Shown: positions 38,596 through 49,932 of the stretch, piece after piece
Layout of the letters: the number at the start of each line of letters is the position of its first letter
How positions within the stretch are numbered: the first letter of the stretch is position 1
NCBI RefSeq assembly: GCF_001463765.1
Contig: NZ_BBWK01000004.1
Coordinates: 1-64,000, forward strand
Reading direction: 5' to 3'
DNA from: Aureimonas sp. AU4
Lineage (GTDB): Bacteria; Pseudomonadota; Alphaproteobacteria; Rhizobiales; Rhizobiaceae
Length of the DNA stretch: 64,000 nucleotides
Program-made: the position numbers and the translations under genes
The notes under the pieces: generated by a model
Database searches by the model: none
Seen by the model: the letters and a program-made list of their open reading frames with translations, nothing else
Told to the model about the DNA's origin: nothing

Positions 38596-39390
38596 ATGGC
38601 GCGTCGGCTCCTCGCGTCCCTGGTCTTGGCGTGTGTGGCCAGCGCCGTCGTCATGCCTCTCCACAGGCAGGCGGAGGCGAGCGGACCGCTCGTCTCGAAC
38701 CAGGTCGGCTATGCCAGCGTCAACGGAATCGAGCTTTTCTTCCGCGTCTACGGCGAGGGATCTCCGCTTCTGCTGATTCACGGGGGATTGTCCGACTCCA
38801 GCGTCTGGCGCGACCAGATCGCGGCGCTGGCCGAGAACCATCAGGTGATCGTCGCCGACAGTCGCGGCCAGGGCCGCTCGACGCGCACGGCCGACCCGAT
38901 CACCTACGACCTGATGGCCGACGACTACCTCAAGCTCCTCGACACGCTGGGCATCCAGAAGGCGGCTCTCGTGGGATGGAGCGACGGGGGCATCATCGGC
39001 CTGGACATCGCGATCCACCATCCCGAGCGCCTGACGCGCCTTTTCGTCCAGGCGGCCAACGCCACGCCGGACGGCGTCAAGCACTATGTCGCACCCGAGA
39101 CGGTGCCCGAGCTGCGCCATTACGACGATGTGGCGGAGGAAATTCACGCGCTCTGGGCCAACGAGCCGAACTTCACGGCCGACGAGCTGGCCTCGATCAC
39201 CGTGCCGACCGAGATCGTGATCGGCGACCACGACGAGGCGATCAGCCGGAAGCACACGGAATACATGGCCGAGACGATCCCCGGCGCCTCGTTGGTGATC
39301 CTGCCGGATGTCGGGCATTCGGCGCCGATCGAGGACCCGGCGGGCTACGCCACCGCCGTCCTCGAATTCCTCGATCGGGACCTCAGCTGA
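38596..39390 (+). CDS. Exported alpha/beta hydrolase
   Basis: The 264-residue hydrolase has an N-terminal signal peptide (about 1-29). The catalytic triad is readable: Ser129 in GWSDG, Asp213 in GDHDE and His241 in VGHSAP. The oxyanion region is IHGG. ATG 38596 is chosen for GGAAGGA upstream and because the signal peptide starts there. It is annotated only to fold: many esterases, lactonases and haloperoxidase-like enzymes share this pattern. It converges with holC, with 3 bases between. Confidence 0.87.
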   Translation: MARRLLASLVLACVASAVVMPLHRQAEASGPLVSNQVGYASVNGIELFFRVYGEGSPLLLIHGGLSDSSVWRDQIAALAENHQVIVADSRGQGRSTRTADPITYDLMADDYLKLLDTLGIQKAALVGWSDGGIIGLDIAIHHPERLTRLFVQAANATPDGVKHYVAPETVPELRHYDDVAEEIHALWANEPNFTADELASITVPTEIVIGDHDEAISRKHTEYMAETIPGASLVILPDVGHSAPIEDPAGYATAVLEFLDRDLS

Positions 39391-39393
39391 GGT

Positions 39394-39852
39394 TCAAGCC
39401 CGTTTCACCCAGCGCCGATCCTCGGTCTGCTGCCAGTAGGTGATGTCGTGGCCGGCGGCCTTCTCGGCCCGCCACCGCTCCCGGGCGATGCGAAGCTGGT
39501 GGTCGTCGTGCCCATCGAAAAGGTAGACGCCGCGCAGCGCCTCCCCCCAGCCGCTGTCGGGACTCGCCCCCTCCACTATGAAGCGCACCTGCGGCTCGTT
39601 GGCGCGCTGCATCGGATCGGTGGTGAGGAGGATCGGCTGCATCGCGGCGGCCGAAGCCGCCGCGTCGGTCGCGTGGGGAAGGAAGCTGTCCTCCCGAAAG
39701 GTCCAGAGGTGCTGATCCAAAGCGTCGCGCCGCTCGGTCGTCGCGCACTGCACGACGACCCGCCAGCCGCGCGCGAGAGAGCGCTCGAGGAGGTCGGGCA
39801 GCGCCTCCTCGAGCCGGCTTTCCGTCAGGTGGTAGAACAGGACCTCCGGCAC
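39394..39852 (-). CDS. holC: DNA polymerase III chi subunit
   Basis: The 152-residue HolC has the opening EVLFYHLTESRLEEALPDLL, a typical chi N-terminus. The middle block WTFREDSFLPHATDA and YLFDGHDD follow. Chi links the clamp loader to SSB. GTG 39852 is taken as start, 5 bases beyond the pepA stop; the frame stays open upstream through pepA in a different frame. The holC-after-pepA order is widespread in proteobacteria. Confidence 0.9.
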   Translation of the reverse strand: MPEVLFYHLTESRLEEALPDLLERSLARGWRVVVQCATTERRDALDQHLWTFREDSFLPHATDAAASAAAMQPILLTTDPMQRANEPQVRFIVEGASPDSGWGEALRGVYLFDGHDDHQLRIARERWRAEKAAGHDITYWQQTEDRRWVKRA

Positions 39853-39857
39853 GCCGG

Positions 39858-41348
39858 TCAGCGCGCCTCGTAGTGCTCGCGCACGAGACGGTCGAGGAGC
39901 CGGACGCCGAAGCCCGACGCCCAGGACTGGTTGTACTCGTTGGAGGGCGAGCCCATGGCGGTGCCCGCCACGTCGAGATGGGCCCAGGGCACGTCGTTGA
40001 CGAAGCGCTGGAGGAACTGCGCCGCCGTGATCGAGCCGCCGGCCCGGCCGTTGCCGATGTTCTTGATATCGGCGAACTTGCCCTCGATCTGCTTGTCGTA
40101 CTCCTTGCCGAGCGGCATGCGCCACACCTTCTCGCCCGTCGAGAGGCCGGCCGAGAGAAGCCGGTCGGCCAGCTCGTCGTTGTTGGAGAAGAGCCCGGCG
40201 TGATGGTTGCCGAGCGCCACGATGATGGCGCCCGTCAGGGTCGCGAGGTTGATCATGAAGCGCGGCTTGTAGCGCTCCTGCGTGTACCAGAGCGCATCCG
40301 CCAGAACGAGGCGGCCTTCCGCGTCGGTGTTGAGGACCTCGATCGTCGTGCCGGACATGGCCGTCACGATGTCGCCGGGCCGCTGCGCCTTGCCGTCGAC
40401 GGCGTTCTCGACGAGGCCGACGACGCCGACCGCGTTGATCTTCGCCTTGCGGCCCGCCAGCGCGCGCATCAGACCGACCACGGCGGCCGAGCCGCCCATG
40501 TCGCCCTTCATGTCCTCCATGCCGGCGGCCGGCTTGATGGAGATGCCGCCGGTGTCGAAGATGACGCCCTTGCCAACGAAGGCGAGCGGCGCCTCGTCGT
40601 TGCCGGCACCGTTCCAGCGCATGATGCACAGGCGCGGCGGCATGGGCGAGCCCTGCGCGACGCCCAGCAGCGCGTGCATCTTCAGCTCGCGCATCCGGTT
40701 CTCGTCGAGAATCTCGACCTCGAGCCCGCTGTCGCGCAGAGCGGCGATGCGCGAGGCGTATTCCGTGGTCGTCAGGACGTTGGCCGGCTCGTTCACGAGG
40801 TCGCGCGCGAGGATCACGCCGGCTGACACCTCCTGCGCGATCGCGAAGGCCTTCTCCGCGCCCTCCGGGTCGCCGGTCAGGAAGGTGATCGTCGCCGCGA
40901 CGTCGCCGTTCTCCTCGTCCTCACCCGGCTTGGTCTTGCGCGACTTGTAGCGATCAAAGCGGTAGCTGCGCAGGAGGACGCCGAGGCCGATGTCGGCGAT
41001 CGCCTCCGCGTCGATGCCGTCCGCCCAGACAGTCGCCGTCTCGACGCCCTTGAGCTTGGCGGCGATCGTGCCGCCGAGCTTGAGGCGGTCTTCCTCGCCG
41101 GGAGCGCCCTCGCCCTTCGTGCCGAGGAGGAGAATGCGGTCGAGCCCCGATCCCGATGGAGCGACCAGTTCAGCCGCCGACAGGCTCTTGCCCTTGAACT
41201 TCGCGAGCCGCGCCGCCTTCGCGAGCCCGTCGCGCAGTTCACCCGGCAGGGCCTGCGGCAGAGTCTCGGCGCTCTCGGTCAGGACGACGAGCACGCCGCC
41301 CTGGGGCAGGTCGGGGCGCGCGAAGCGAAGGACGGGTTGCTGGGACAT
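39858..41348 (-). CDS. pepA: Leucyl aminopeptidase (M17)
   Basis: The 496-residue cytosolic aminopeptidase has the M17 signature [12 protein letters not shown] in the C-terminal catalytic domain. The metal-binding [19 protein letters not shown] and the [11 protein letters not shown] block are also present. It removes N-terminal residues using two metal ions and may have DNA-binding or regulatory roles as in E. coli PepA. It is divergent from lptF across a 251-base gap with an inverted repeat. Confidence 0.96.
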   Translation of the reverse strand: MSQQPVLRFARPDLPQGGVLVVLTESAETLPQALPGELRDGLAKAARLAKFKGKSLSAAELVAPSGSGLDRILLLGTKGEGAPGEEDRLKLGGTIAAKLKGVETATVWADGIDAEAIADIGLGVLLRSYRFDRYKSRKTKPGEDEENGDVAATITFLTGDPEGAEKAFAIAQEVSAGVILARDLVNEPANVLTTTEYASRIAALRDSGLEVEILDENRMRELKMHALLGVAQGSPMPPRLCIMRWNGAGNDEAPLAFVGKGVIFDTGGISIKPAAGMEDMKGDMGGSAAVVGLMRALAGRKAKINAVGVVGLVENAVDGKAQRPGDIVTAMSGTTIEVLNTDAEGRLVLADALWYTQERYKPRFMINLATLTGAIIVALGNHHAGLFSNNDELADRLLSAGLSTGEKVWRMPLGKEYDKQIEGKFADIKNIGNGRAGGSITAAQFLQRFVNDVPWAHLDVAGTAMGSPSNEYNQSWASGFGVRLLDRLVREHYEAR

Positions 41349-41416
41349 GTCGACTCCGAGGTCATGATGAGGCGGCGTCGACCGGAACGGAGGCGCCGAT
41401 TCGAACGAGCCCGATG

Positions 41417-41450
41417 CGACAATGCCGAGCCCGCGAGGCCCTCATTGTCG
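41417..41450. promoter_or_regulatory. Inverted repeat between pepA and lptF
   Basis: CGACAATG (41417-41424) and CATTGTCG (41443-41450) form a perfect 8-bp inverted repeat with an 18-base spacer. It lies in the divergent pepA-lptF promoter region, 70 bases before the pepA ATG. It could be an operator or part of a 5' leader hairpin; no factor can be named. Confidence 0.35.
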
Positions 41451-41599
41451 TGTCCCGTATGCGCATTGCAAGAGTGGTGCGGCGGTTCAGAAAGCGCTAA
41501 CCATGCGCGTTCGCCCTTCTTTAGCCAAGCTGACCCAGTGTAGGGAGGCGAAGGCCGAGCGTCGGCGGCTCAGGAACGGATTTGCGACACGAACGACGC

Positions 41600-42793
41600 A
41601 TGAAGATTTTGGAACGCTACATCTTCCGCCGGGCGCTGACCTTCAGCGCGGGGGCGCTCGCCGCCCTGGTGCTGGTGGTGTGGATCGTGCAGGTCCTGCA
41701 GCGGCTCGACATCGTGCGCACGACGGCAACGGCGGCAGGCGACATCTTCTGGATCGCCCTGATGCTCATGCCCGATCTGGCGGCGGGCGTCGTGCCCTTC
41801 GCGCTCCTGATCGGCGCGATCCAGACGCTCAACACCCTGAACGCCGATTCGGAACGCGCCGTGATCGCGGCATCGGGCGGATCGCGCAAGGTGATCGCCA
41901 ATCCGATCCTGCTGCTCGGAGCGCTCGCGGCGCTGATCGTCTTCGTGAACTCCAACTTCGTCGGGCCGCTCGCCTCCAGCGCCTTCCAGAACGGGGTGCG
42001 CGCGATCAACGCCGACGCAATCAGCCTCTTTCTCCAGCCCGGACGCTTCGAGCGCGTGCAGGACGGCCTGATCATGAGCATCAAGGAGGCGCGCGGACCC
42101 AACGTTCGCGGCCTCTTCCTGTCCGATACGCGCGATCCGGCGCTCGATCTCACCTACTTCGCACGCGAGGCGACGGTCGTGGAGCGCCTCGGCCAATCCT
42201 ATCTCGTTCTCGACGACGGGCAGCTGCACCGTCGCGACAACAAGGACGGCGCGGTCTCGATCATCGAGTTCCAGACCTACGCGTTCGATTTGGCGAACCT
42301 GCGCCCCGTGGACGCGGGCGACTGGATCCGCATGTCGGAGCGCTCGACGCGCGAACTCCTGAACCCGGACCCGAACGATCGCGTCTACCAGCTCCACCCC
42401 AACCAGTTCACCGAGGAACTGGCACAGCGCCGCACCGACTTCCTGTATCCGATCGCCTTCGCGCTCTGGGCGCTGATCGTGGCGGGACACCCGAGGACGA
42501 ACCGCCAGGGCCCGGGCGCCGCCATGATGCTGGGCCTCAGCGGCGCGCTCGTCCTCAAGGCGCTCGGCTTCGTCGCCCTGTCGATGGTCCAGGACGAGGT
42601 GCAGACGGTGTGGCTCGTCTACGCCCTTCCGATCTCGGCCATCGTCTTCGACCTGTGGCTCTACCTGCGCAACGTGAATGTCAGCGAGCTGCGCTGGGTC
42701 CGCCGGTCGAATGACGCCGTGCGCCGCTTCGGCACGTGGCTCGTGCGCTCCCTGCCGCTCGCCCCCTTCGAGGGCCGGACGCCCGGCACATGA
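41600..42793 (+). CDS. lptF: LPS export permease LptF
   Basis: The 397-residue YjgP/YjgQ-family inner-membrane protein has three N-terminal helices, a periplasmic beta-jellyroll (about 130-270) and three C-terminal helices. With LptG and LptB2 it extracts LPS from the inner membrane. The start is taken at ATG 41600 (MKILERYIFRR, the family opening). A TTG at 41582 has better AGGA spacing and would add six residues. The stop overlaps the lptG ATG by 4 bases. Confidence 0.93.
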   Translation: MKILERYIFRRALTFSAGALAALVLVVWIVQVLQRLDIVRTTATAAGDIFWIALMLMPDLAAGVVPFALLIGAIQTLNTLNADSERAVIAASGGSRKVIANPILLLGALAALIVFVNSNFVGPLASSAFQNGVRAINADAISLFLQPGRFERVQDGLIMSIKEARGPNVRGLFLSDTRDPALDLTYFAREATVVERLGQSYLVLDDGQLHRRDNKDGAVSIIEFQTYAFDLANLRPVDAGDWIRMSERSTRELLNPDPNDRVYQLHPNQFTEELAQRRTDFLYPIAFALWALIVAGHPRTNRQGPGAAMMLGLSGALVLKALGFVALSMVQDEVQTVWLVYALPISAIVFDLWLYLRNVNVSELRWVRRSNDAVRRFGTWLVRSLPLAPFEGRTPGT

Positions 42794-43869
42794 GGCAGCG
42801 CACGCTCAGCCTCTACTTCCTTCGGCGATATCTCGTCAGCTTCGTCTCGACGCTGATCGCGGTCTACGCGCTGACCTACCTGATCGACATGATCGAGGTC
42901 AGCCGTCGGGGTTCGTCCGCGCAGATCGACTTCTCGACCATCGCGACGATCTCGGCGCTGCGCGTTCCCGCCTTCATCGAGCAGGCCTTCCCGTTCATCA
43001 TCCTCTTCTCGTCGATCTTCACGCTGGTTTCCCTGAACCGGAAGATGGAGCTCGTGGTGGCACGTGCAGCGGGTGTTTCGGTCTGGCAGATCCTTGCGCC
43101 CTTCATGGCGGGTTCGATCCTCATCGGCGCGCTGGCGGTATTCGCCTACAATCCCGTCGCCTCGCTCGCCCGGGCCAAGTCTGCCGACATCGAAACGTCG
43201 ATCGGCGGCGTGACCGTCGCGCCGAACGCCCGCGCTCCTTGGTTGCGACAGACGGGCAACGGGGTCGAATCGATCATCGGCGGTCGTTCCGTCTCGGACG
43301 GTGGAGCGGTGATGGGCGGCGTCACCGCCTTCATCCTCAACACTGACGGAATCGTGTCCGAGCGCATCGACGCCGCGCAGGCGCGCCTCGTGGACAGCAC
43401 CTGGCGCATCGAGAACCCGACGATCACCCGCATCGGCTTTCCACCGGAGCGCCGCGACGCGGTTTCCATTCCCACGACCCTGTTGCCCGAATACATCGAG
43501 CAGCGCCTCGCCGACCCCGAAGCCATCTCGATCTGGGGCCTTTGGAGCAAAATCGGTGTCGCGCGCGCACTCGGATACAATGCCGACGCCTTCTCCATGC
43601 GCCTGCAGACCCTGATCGCCCGCCCTGCCCTTTTCGTCGCCATGACGTTGCTCGCGGGCACCGTCGCGGTGAGATATGCCCGCACGGGCCAGTCGGGCGG
43701 CCTGATCGTCAGTGGCGTCGCAGCCGGCTTCGTGCTTTACGTGATCACCTTCCTGGCCCAGGCGCTGGGAAGCAATGCCGTGATTCCGACCGTCGTTGCG
43801 GCTTGGTTTCCGGTCGTGGCGGCAGGGTTGTTCGGGACGACGATCCTGCTCCATCAAGAGGACGGGTAG
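42790..43869 (+). CDS. lptG: LPS export permease LptG
   Basis: The 359-residue partner of LptF has the same topology. The opening is RTLSLYFLRRYLVSF, and a coupling-helix region follows (MELVVARAAGVSVWQILAPF). The jellyroll spans about 130-245 and the C-terminal helices include LLAGTVAVRYARTG. ATG 42790 overlaps the lptF stop and is the clear start. lptD begins 1 base after its stop, so the three LPS-transport genes form one unit. Confidence 0.94.
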   Translation: MRQRTLSLYFLRRYLVSFVSTLIAVYALTYLIDMIEVSRRGSSAQIDFSTIATISALRVPAFIEQAFPFIILFSSIFTLVSLNRKMELVVARAAGVSVWQILAPFMAGSILIGALAVFAYNPVASLARAKSADIETSIGGVTVAPNARAPWLRQTGNGVESIIGGRSVSDGGAVMGGVTAFILNTDGIVSERIDAAQARLVDSTWRIENPTITRIGFPPERRDAVSIPTTLLPEYIEQRLADPEAISIWGLWSKIGVARALGYNADAFSMRLQTLIARPALFVAMTLLAGTVAVRYARTGQSGGLIVSGVAAGFVLYVITFLAQALGSNAVIPTVVAAWFPVVAAGLFGTTILLHQEDG

Positions 43870-43870
43870 T

Positions 43871-46321
43871 ATGACAGCGAGGGGGATCTCGCGCCGGACG
43901 ATCGCCGGGGGGCGATCGGCGTTCCGGAGCGCACTTCTGGCGGGCGCGGCGCTCTCGGCGCTGGCGCTTGCGCCCTCGGTGGCGCACGCCCAGGCATCGC
44001 TTGGGGAACTGGGCGCCAACGTCAGCGTGCCGGCCGGCTCCCAGCTCTTCCTGGAAGCCGACACCGTCACCTATGACAGCGACCGGTCCGTCGTCACGGC
44101 CGCCGGCGGCGTGCAGATCAACTACGGCGGCTACAAGCTCGTCGCGCGCAACATCGTCTACGATCAGGCCTCCCGCCGTCTCGTCGCCTCGGGCGACGTC
44201 GAACTGGTGGAGCCGGGCGGCAACCGCATCTACGCCGACTCGATCGACGTGACGGACGACTTCGCGAACGGCTTCGTCGAGGCGCTGCGCATCGAGACGC
44301 CCGACAACACCCGCTTCGCAGCCGGGCAGGCGGTGCGCGGCCCCGGCCAGCGCACGACGTTCGAGCAGGGCGTCTACACGGCCTGCGAGGCGTGCAAGCA
44401 GCATCCCGAGCGTCCCCCCACCTGGCAGGTCAAGGCCCGGCGAATCGTCTGGGATCAGGACCGCAAGGTGATCCGGTATTATGGCGCGAGGCTGGAGCTC
44501 TTCGGGGCACCGCTCGCCTACCTGCCCTACTTCGCGACGCCCGATCCCACCGTGAAGCGCCAGTCCGGCCTTCTCGCGCCCTCGTTCAAGTCGTCGAGCA
44601 AGACCGGCTTCGGCGTGCGCATTCCATACTACTTCGCGCTCGACGACAGCTCCGACCTGACGATCGCGGGAACGCCCTACTCCAAGCAGGGCTTCCTCGC
44701 CGAGGCCGAGTACCGCAAGGCGTTCGAGAACGGCTACTTCACGCTCCAAACGGCGGGCATCTCGCAGCGCGATCCGACCGCCTTCGACGACTTCCGCTAC
44801 GACGGCGTGTCGATCAACCAGGACTTCCCCGGCGAGAACCGGGGCATGGTCGGAACGACCGGCCGGTTCGCGCTCAGCGATCGCTGGACCTTCGGCTGGG
44901 ATGTTCTCGCGCAGAGCGACAACAATTTCTCGAACAACTACGAGATCGAGAACTTCAATCGCGTCTACCACACGTCGGAGATCTACCTGACGGGTCTGGG
45001 CGACCAGAGCTTCTTCGACCTGCGCGCCCAGAAGTTCGACGTTCAGACGCAGAACCGCCTGACGCAGGACGTCCAGCCCTACGTCCTGCCGACGCTCGAC
45101 TACCAGTACATCGACGAGAACCCCGTTCTCGGCGGCCAGGTCACCTACGACGTCAACGTCACGAACCTGCGCCGCGACGCGACGAGCCCGGGCTACCTCC
45201 TGCTCTGCCAGTCCGCCTTCATCGAGAACGGCGTCTGCAGCACGGCGAACGGCTTCCCCTACCGGACCGACGTCTTCCGCCGCAACTCGCTGGAAGGCGA
45301 CTACTCGCGCGCCACCACGCAGGCGGAGTGGCGCCGCACCTTCACGACCTCCGGCGGCCTCCTACTGACGCCGTCGCTCTCGGCGCGGGCCGACGTCTAC
45401 CGCGCGGACATGAGCGCGGTCGGCTACCCCTACGGCAACCTTCCGCTCGGCCTCGGCGGCGTCGACGTGGACGAAGCCGGGCTTCGCGGGATGGCGACGG
45501 CCGGGCTCGAAGCGCGATATCCCTGGCTGATCGAGACGAGCAACTCGAGCCATGTCATCACGCCGATCGCGCAGCTTCTGGTGCGCCCCGACGAGACCGC
45601 CGCCGGCAGGCTGCCGAACGAGGATGCGCAGAGCCTCGTCTTCAACGCGGGCAACCTCTTCTCGGAAGACAAGTTCTCCGGCTACGACCGGATCGAGGGC
45701 GGCACGCGGGCCAATGTCGGCGTGCAGTATTCCGGCGTCTTCGGTGCCGGCTACGCGATCGACGCGCTGATCGGCCAGTCCTTCCATCTTGCGGGCGAGA
45801 ACCCCTACGCGCAGGTCGACTACGCCTTGGTCGGCTTCGAGTCGGGGCTGCAGAACGACCGGTCCGACTACGTCTCGGCGATCACGCTCGCGACACCGAT
45901 CGGCGTCAGCCTCGGGGCGCAGGGACGCTTCGACAAGGACTCGCTCGACGTGAACCGCGCGGATCTCATGGGCGGGGTGTCCTACAAGCGCCTCGACACG
46001 TCGGTGGTCTACTCCCTCATCGGAGCGCAGCCGACCTACGGGTTCCCCGTGGACCGGCATCAGGTCACGACCGCTGCGACGCTGCGCGTCACCGACCAGA
46101 TCAAGACCTTCGGTTCGCTGTCCTACGACATCGAGAACGCGCAGATCATCGACCGCTCGTTCGGCGTCGGCTACGCGGATGAGTGTTTCAGCCTCATCGC
46201 CGAGTACAAGAACACGAGCGACCGCTACAACCTGACCTCGGCCCAGACCAAGGTCATGTTCAAGCTGTCGCTTCGCACGCTGGCGGACGCCGACTTCGGC
46301 TACGGCCTCGGTTCGAACTGA
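43871..46321 (+). CDS. lptD: LPS-assembly outer membrane protein LptD
   Basis: The protein has 816 residues. A long signal peptide (about 1-40, ending VAHA) is followed by an OstA/LptA-like N-terminal jellyroll (LEADTVTYDSDRSVVTAAGG) and the C-terminal beta-barrel (from about residue 210). It inserts LPS into the outer leaflet with LptE. Several cysteines (ACEACK, LLCQ, GVCST, ECF) could form the inter-domain disulfides needed for function. GAGGA precedes the ATG. The preceding lptG gene ends one base away. Confidence 0.94.
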   Translation: MTARGISRRTIAGGRSAFRSALLAGAALSALALAPSVAHAQASLGELGANVSVPAGSQLFLEADTVTYDSDRSVVTAAGGVQINYGGYKLVARNIVYDQASRRLVASGDVELVEPGGNRIYADSIDVTDDFANGFVEALRIETPDNTRFAAGQAVRGPGQRTTFEQGVYTACEACKQHPERPPTWQVKARRIVWDQDRKVIRYYGARLELFGAPLAYLPYFATPDPTVKRQSGLLAPSFKSSSKTGFGVRIPYYFALDDSSDLTIAGTPYSKQGFLAEAEYRKAFENGYFTLQTAGISQRDPTAFDDFRYDGVSINQDFPGENRGMVGTTGRFALSDRWTFGWDVLAQSDNNFSNNYEIENFNRVYHTSEIYLTGLGDQSFFDLRAQKFDVQTQNRLTQDVQPYVLPTLDYQYIDENPVLGGQVTYDVNVTNLRRDATSPGYLLLCQSAFIENGVCSTANGFPYRTDVFRRNSLEGDYSRATTQAEWRRTFTTSGGLLLTPSLSARADVYRADMSAVGYPYGNLPLGLGGVDVDEAGLRGMATAGLEARYPWLIETSNSSHVITPIAQLLVRPDETAAGRLPNEDAQSLVFNAGNLFSEDKFSGYDRIEGGTRANVGVQYSGVFGAGYAIDALIGQSFHLAGENPYAQVDYALVGFESGLQNDRSDYVSAITLATPIGVSLGAQGRFDKDSLDVNRADLMGGVSYKRLDTSVVYSLIGAQPTYGFPVDRHQVTTAATLRVTDQIKTFGSLSYDIENAQIIDRSFGVGYADECFSLIAEYKNTSDRYNLTSAQTKVMFKLSLRTLADADFGYGLGSN

Positions 46322-46470
46322 CGCAGGCGCGAGGCTTGCCGGATCGGCTCTCGCGATCTTCCGGTCGCGGGACGCTTGGGCTAGAACCACCATGGTTTCG
46401 CCAAGAGCCCGTGCCACGAGTGCGCCAGCCGTCGACCGTCCGCCATCCGAGAATCGGAGCCGAACCCATC

Positions 46471-47397
46471 ATGATCCGCCGATTTGCCGTCCGCATGTTG
46501 CTGTGCTCCGCGTTGGCGGCAACGGTTCTGACGTCCGGAATGCCGCTTGCGCAGGCCGCCTCCGAGATCAAGGTCGTCGTCAACAAGCAGCCGATCACGA
46601 CCTTCCAGATCAACCAGCGTCTCGCCTTCATGAAGCTTCGGCGTGCCCCCGGCGGGGCCGATGCGGCGACCAACGAGCTGATCGACGAGGCGTTGAAGGT
46701 TCAGGAAGCCCGCCGCCGCGGCATCCAGATCCCCGATCCCATGGTGGACGAGGCCTTCGGGCGCTTCGCCAAGGACAACAAGCTGACCGAGGCGCAGCTC
46801 GGTGAGGTTCTGTCCCGCGCCGGCTTCTCGACCAAGGGCTTCAAGGACTACATCCGCGTCCAGATGGCGTGGGGACAGGCCGTCCAGGCCAACATGCGCC
46901 AGAGCGAGCGGCTGACGGAGTCCGAGGTCGTTCAGCGCATGCTCCAGCAGGGCGGGCAGAAGCCGTCCACGACCGAGTACACGCTGCAGCAGGTGATCTT
47001 CGTGGTTCCGCCCGCGCAGCGCGGCTCGCTGCTGGCGCGCCGTATGCAGGAAGCCAACGCCATGCGCCAGCGCTTCAATTCATGCGCCTCGACCTACGAT
47101 CTCGCCAAGGGTCTGAAGGACGTGACGGTGCGCGATCTGGGCCGCGTCGCGCAGCCCGAGCTTCCCCCGCGCTGGAAGAGCGACATCGTCGCCGCCTCGC
47201 GCGGCAAGACGACCAAGGCGATCGAGACCGAGCGCGGCGTCGAGTTCGTCGTGGTCTGCGACACGCGCTCCATCAGCGACGACCAAGCCGCCGCCATGGT
47301 GTTCCAGGCGCGCGACATGGAGGCGATGGGCAAGCAGGAGCCCGATCAGGCCCTTCTCAAGAAGCTGAAGGACCGCGCCACGATCGTTCGGCGCTGA
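46471..47397 (+). CDS. SurA-like periplasmic chaperone / peptidyl-prolyl isomerase
   Basis: The 308-residue exported protein has a signal peptide (about 1-30, ending AQAA). A SurA N-terminal domain follows (EIKVVVNKQPITTFQINQRL), then a single parvulin-like region (TEYTLQQVIFVVP onward) that looks divergent. E. coli SurA has two parvulin domains; alphaproteobacterial versions are shorter. It chaperones outer membrane proteins such as LptD, whose gene lies just upstream. The pdxA ATG starts 3 bases after its stop. Confidence 0.85.
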   Translation: MIRRFAVRMLLCSALAATVLTSGMPLAQAASEIKVVVNKQPITTFQINQRLAFMKLRRAPGGADAATNELIDEALKVQEARRRGIQIPDPMVDEAFGRFAKDNKLTEAQLGEVLSRAGFSTKGFKDYIRVQMAWGQAVQANMRQSERLTESEVVQRMLQQGGQKPSTTEYTLQQVIFVVPPAQRGSLLARRMQEANAMRQRFNSCASTYDLAKGLKDVTVRDLGRVAQPELPPRWKSDIVAASRGKTTKAIETERGVEFVVVCDTRSISDDQAAAMVFQARDMEAMGKQEPDQALLKKLKDRATIVRR

Positions 47398-47399
47398 TA

Positions 47400-48437
47400 A
47401 TGGGCGAGGCCCCCTCGCCGCTTCTTGCGGTCACGATCGGCGAACCGTCCGGCGTCGGCGCCGACGTGACTCTCATGGCCCACCGGGATCGCGAGCGTCT
47501 CGGCCTTCCCCGCTTCGTGCTGCTGGCAGATCCCGAAATGGTCGCGCAGCGCACCGAGCGGCTCGGGATCGACGTATCGATCCGCACGGTCGGCGCGCCG
47601 GCCGAGGCGCTGGAGGGCAACAACGACGATCTGGCGGTCCTGCCGCTCGTGAACCGCCATCTGGAGGAACCGGGTCGTCCGGATCCGGCGAACGGCGCGG
47701 GAACGGTCGAGGCGATCGACCGCGCGACGCGGCTGTGCCTTTCGGGCGACGTGGCGGCCCTCGTGACCAACCCGATCGACAAGAAGGCGCTCTACGACGT
47801 CGGCTTCGCCCATCCGGGCCATACGGAGTATCTAGCGGAGCTTTGCGGCTCACTCACGGGCCGGACGCTACAGCCGGTGATGCTGCTGACGGGACCGGAC
47901 CTTTCCTGCGTCCCCGTGACCATTCACATCCCCCTCTCCGAGGTTCCGGCGGCTTTGACGACGGACCTCATCGTCTCCACCGCGCGGATCGTATCGGACG
48001 ACCTGCGCACGCGTTTCGCGCTCGACGCGCCCCGGCTGGCCATCGCCGGTCTCAACCCGCACGCCGGCGAACGGGGCGCGATCGGCCGCGAGGACGAGGA
48101 GATCGTGCGGCCGGCGGTCGAGATCCTCCGTGCGGCCGGCGTCGAGGCGTTCGGGCCGCTTCCCGGCGACACGCTTTTCCATCCGGAGGCGCGGGCGACC
48201 TATGACGTCGCGCTCTGCATGTATCACGACCAGGCCCTGATCCCGGCCAAGACGCTCGCCTTCGACGAAACGGTCAACGTCACGCTGGGCCTGCCGGTCA
48301 TCCGCACCTCGCCCGATCACGGGACCGCCGCCGATCGCGCGGGCAAGGGAACGGCGCGACCCAACAGCTTCATTGCAGCTCTCAGGCTCGCCGGCCGCAT
48401 GGCCGCCATCCGCGCCGAGGCGCCGGTCGCCGCGTGA
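47400..48437 (+). CDS. pdxA: 4-hydroxythreonine-4-phosphate dehydrogenase
   Basis: The 345-residue protein catalyses the NAD-dependent step before PdxJ in pyridoxal phosphate synthesis. The metal-binding histidines are His176 (VTIHIPLS), His221 (LNPHAGE) and His276 (YHDQ), each exactly 10 above the E. coli positions. The N-terminal TIGEPSGVG is also conserved. It is coupled to surA upstream and to rsmA downstream (GTGA overlap). Confidence 0.95.
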   Translation: MGEAPSPLLAVTIGEPSGVGADVTLMAHRDRERLGLPRFVLLADPEMVAQRTERLGIDVSIRTVGAPAEALEGNNDDLAVLPLVNRHLEEPGRPDPANGAGTVEAIDRATRLCLSGDVAALVTNPIDKKALYDVGFAHPGHTEYLAELCGSLTGRTLQPVMLLTGPDLSCVPVTIHIPLSEVPAALTTDLIVSTARIVSDDLRTRFALDAPRLAIAGLNPHAGERGAIGREDEEIVRPAVEILRAAGVEAFGPLPGDTLFHPEARATYDVALCMYHDQALIPAKTLAFDETVNVTLGLPVIRTSPDHGTAADRAGKGTARPNSFIAALRLAGRMAAIRAEAPVAA

Positions 48438-49263
48438 GCCTCGCCTTCGACGGGCTGCCGCCGCTGCGCGAGGTGATGGAGGCCAACGGCCTCGACCCGC
48501 GTCGGGCCCTCGGCCAGAACTTCCTCCTCGACCTGAACCTGACCGGCCGCATCGCGCGCCAGGCCATGCCGCTCGAGGGCGAGACCGTCGTCGAGGTGGG
48601 TCCGGGTCCCGGCGGTTTGACGCGCGCCCTGCTCGCGCACGGAGCGGGACGCGTGATCGCGATCGAAAAGGATCCGCGTTGCCTTCCCGCCCTGCAGGCG
48701 ATCGCCGCGCACTATCCCGGACGCCTCACGGTCGTCGAGGGCGACGCGTTGGAGATCGACCCGGCAAGCCTCTGCGAGGGTCCCTATAAGATCGTCGCGA
48801 ACCTACCCTACAACGTCGGAACCCAGCTCCTGCTCAACTGGGTCACCGTCGAGCCGTGGCCGCCGCGCTGGACCAGCCTCACGCTCATGTTCCAGCGCGA
48901 GGTCGCGCTCCGCATCGTGGCGGGGCCGGACGACGACCACTACGGGCGGCTCGGCGTCCTGTGCGGCTGGCGCACGCGAGCCTCGATCCTCTTCGACGTG
49001 TCGCGCGAGGCCTTCACGCCGCCGCCCAAGGTCACGTCCTCCATCGTCCAGATCGAGCCGGTCGCCGCGCCCCTGCCTGCTCGCCTATCCGATCTCGAAC
49101 GCGTCACGCAGGCCGCGTTCGGACAGCGTCGCAAGATGCTGCGGCAAAGCCTGAAACCTGTCGGCGGTGAGGCGCTTCTCCGGTCGGTGGAGATCGACCC
49201 GCAGCGTCGCGCCGAGACGCTCTCGGTCGCCGAATTCGTCGATCTCGCGAACGCGCTGACCCG

Positions 49264-49267
<4 letters not shown>
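48434..49267 (+). CDS. rsmA: 16S rRNA dimethyladenosine transferase (KsgA)
   Basis: The 277-residue KsgA/RsmA dimethylates A1518 and A1519 of 16S rRNA. The SAM-binding loop is [10 protein letters not shown] (54-63), the acidic ribose contact is EKD (78-80), and the catalytic NLPY is at 123-126. It starts at GTG within the pdxA stop. Its TAG stop overlaps the gmk stop on the other strand in a shared CTAG. Confidence 0.96.
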
Positions 49268-49928
<661 letters not shown>

Positions 49929-49932
<4 letters not shown>

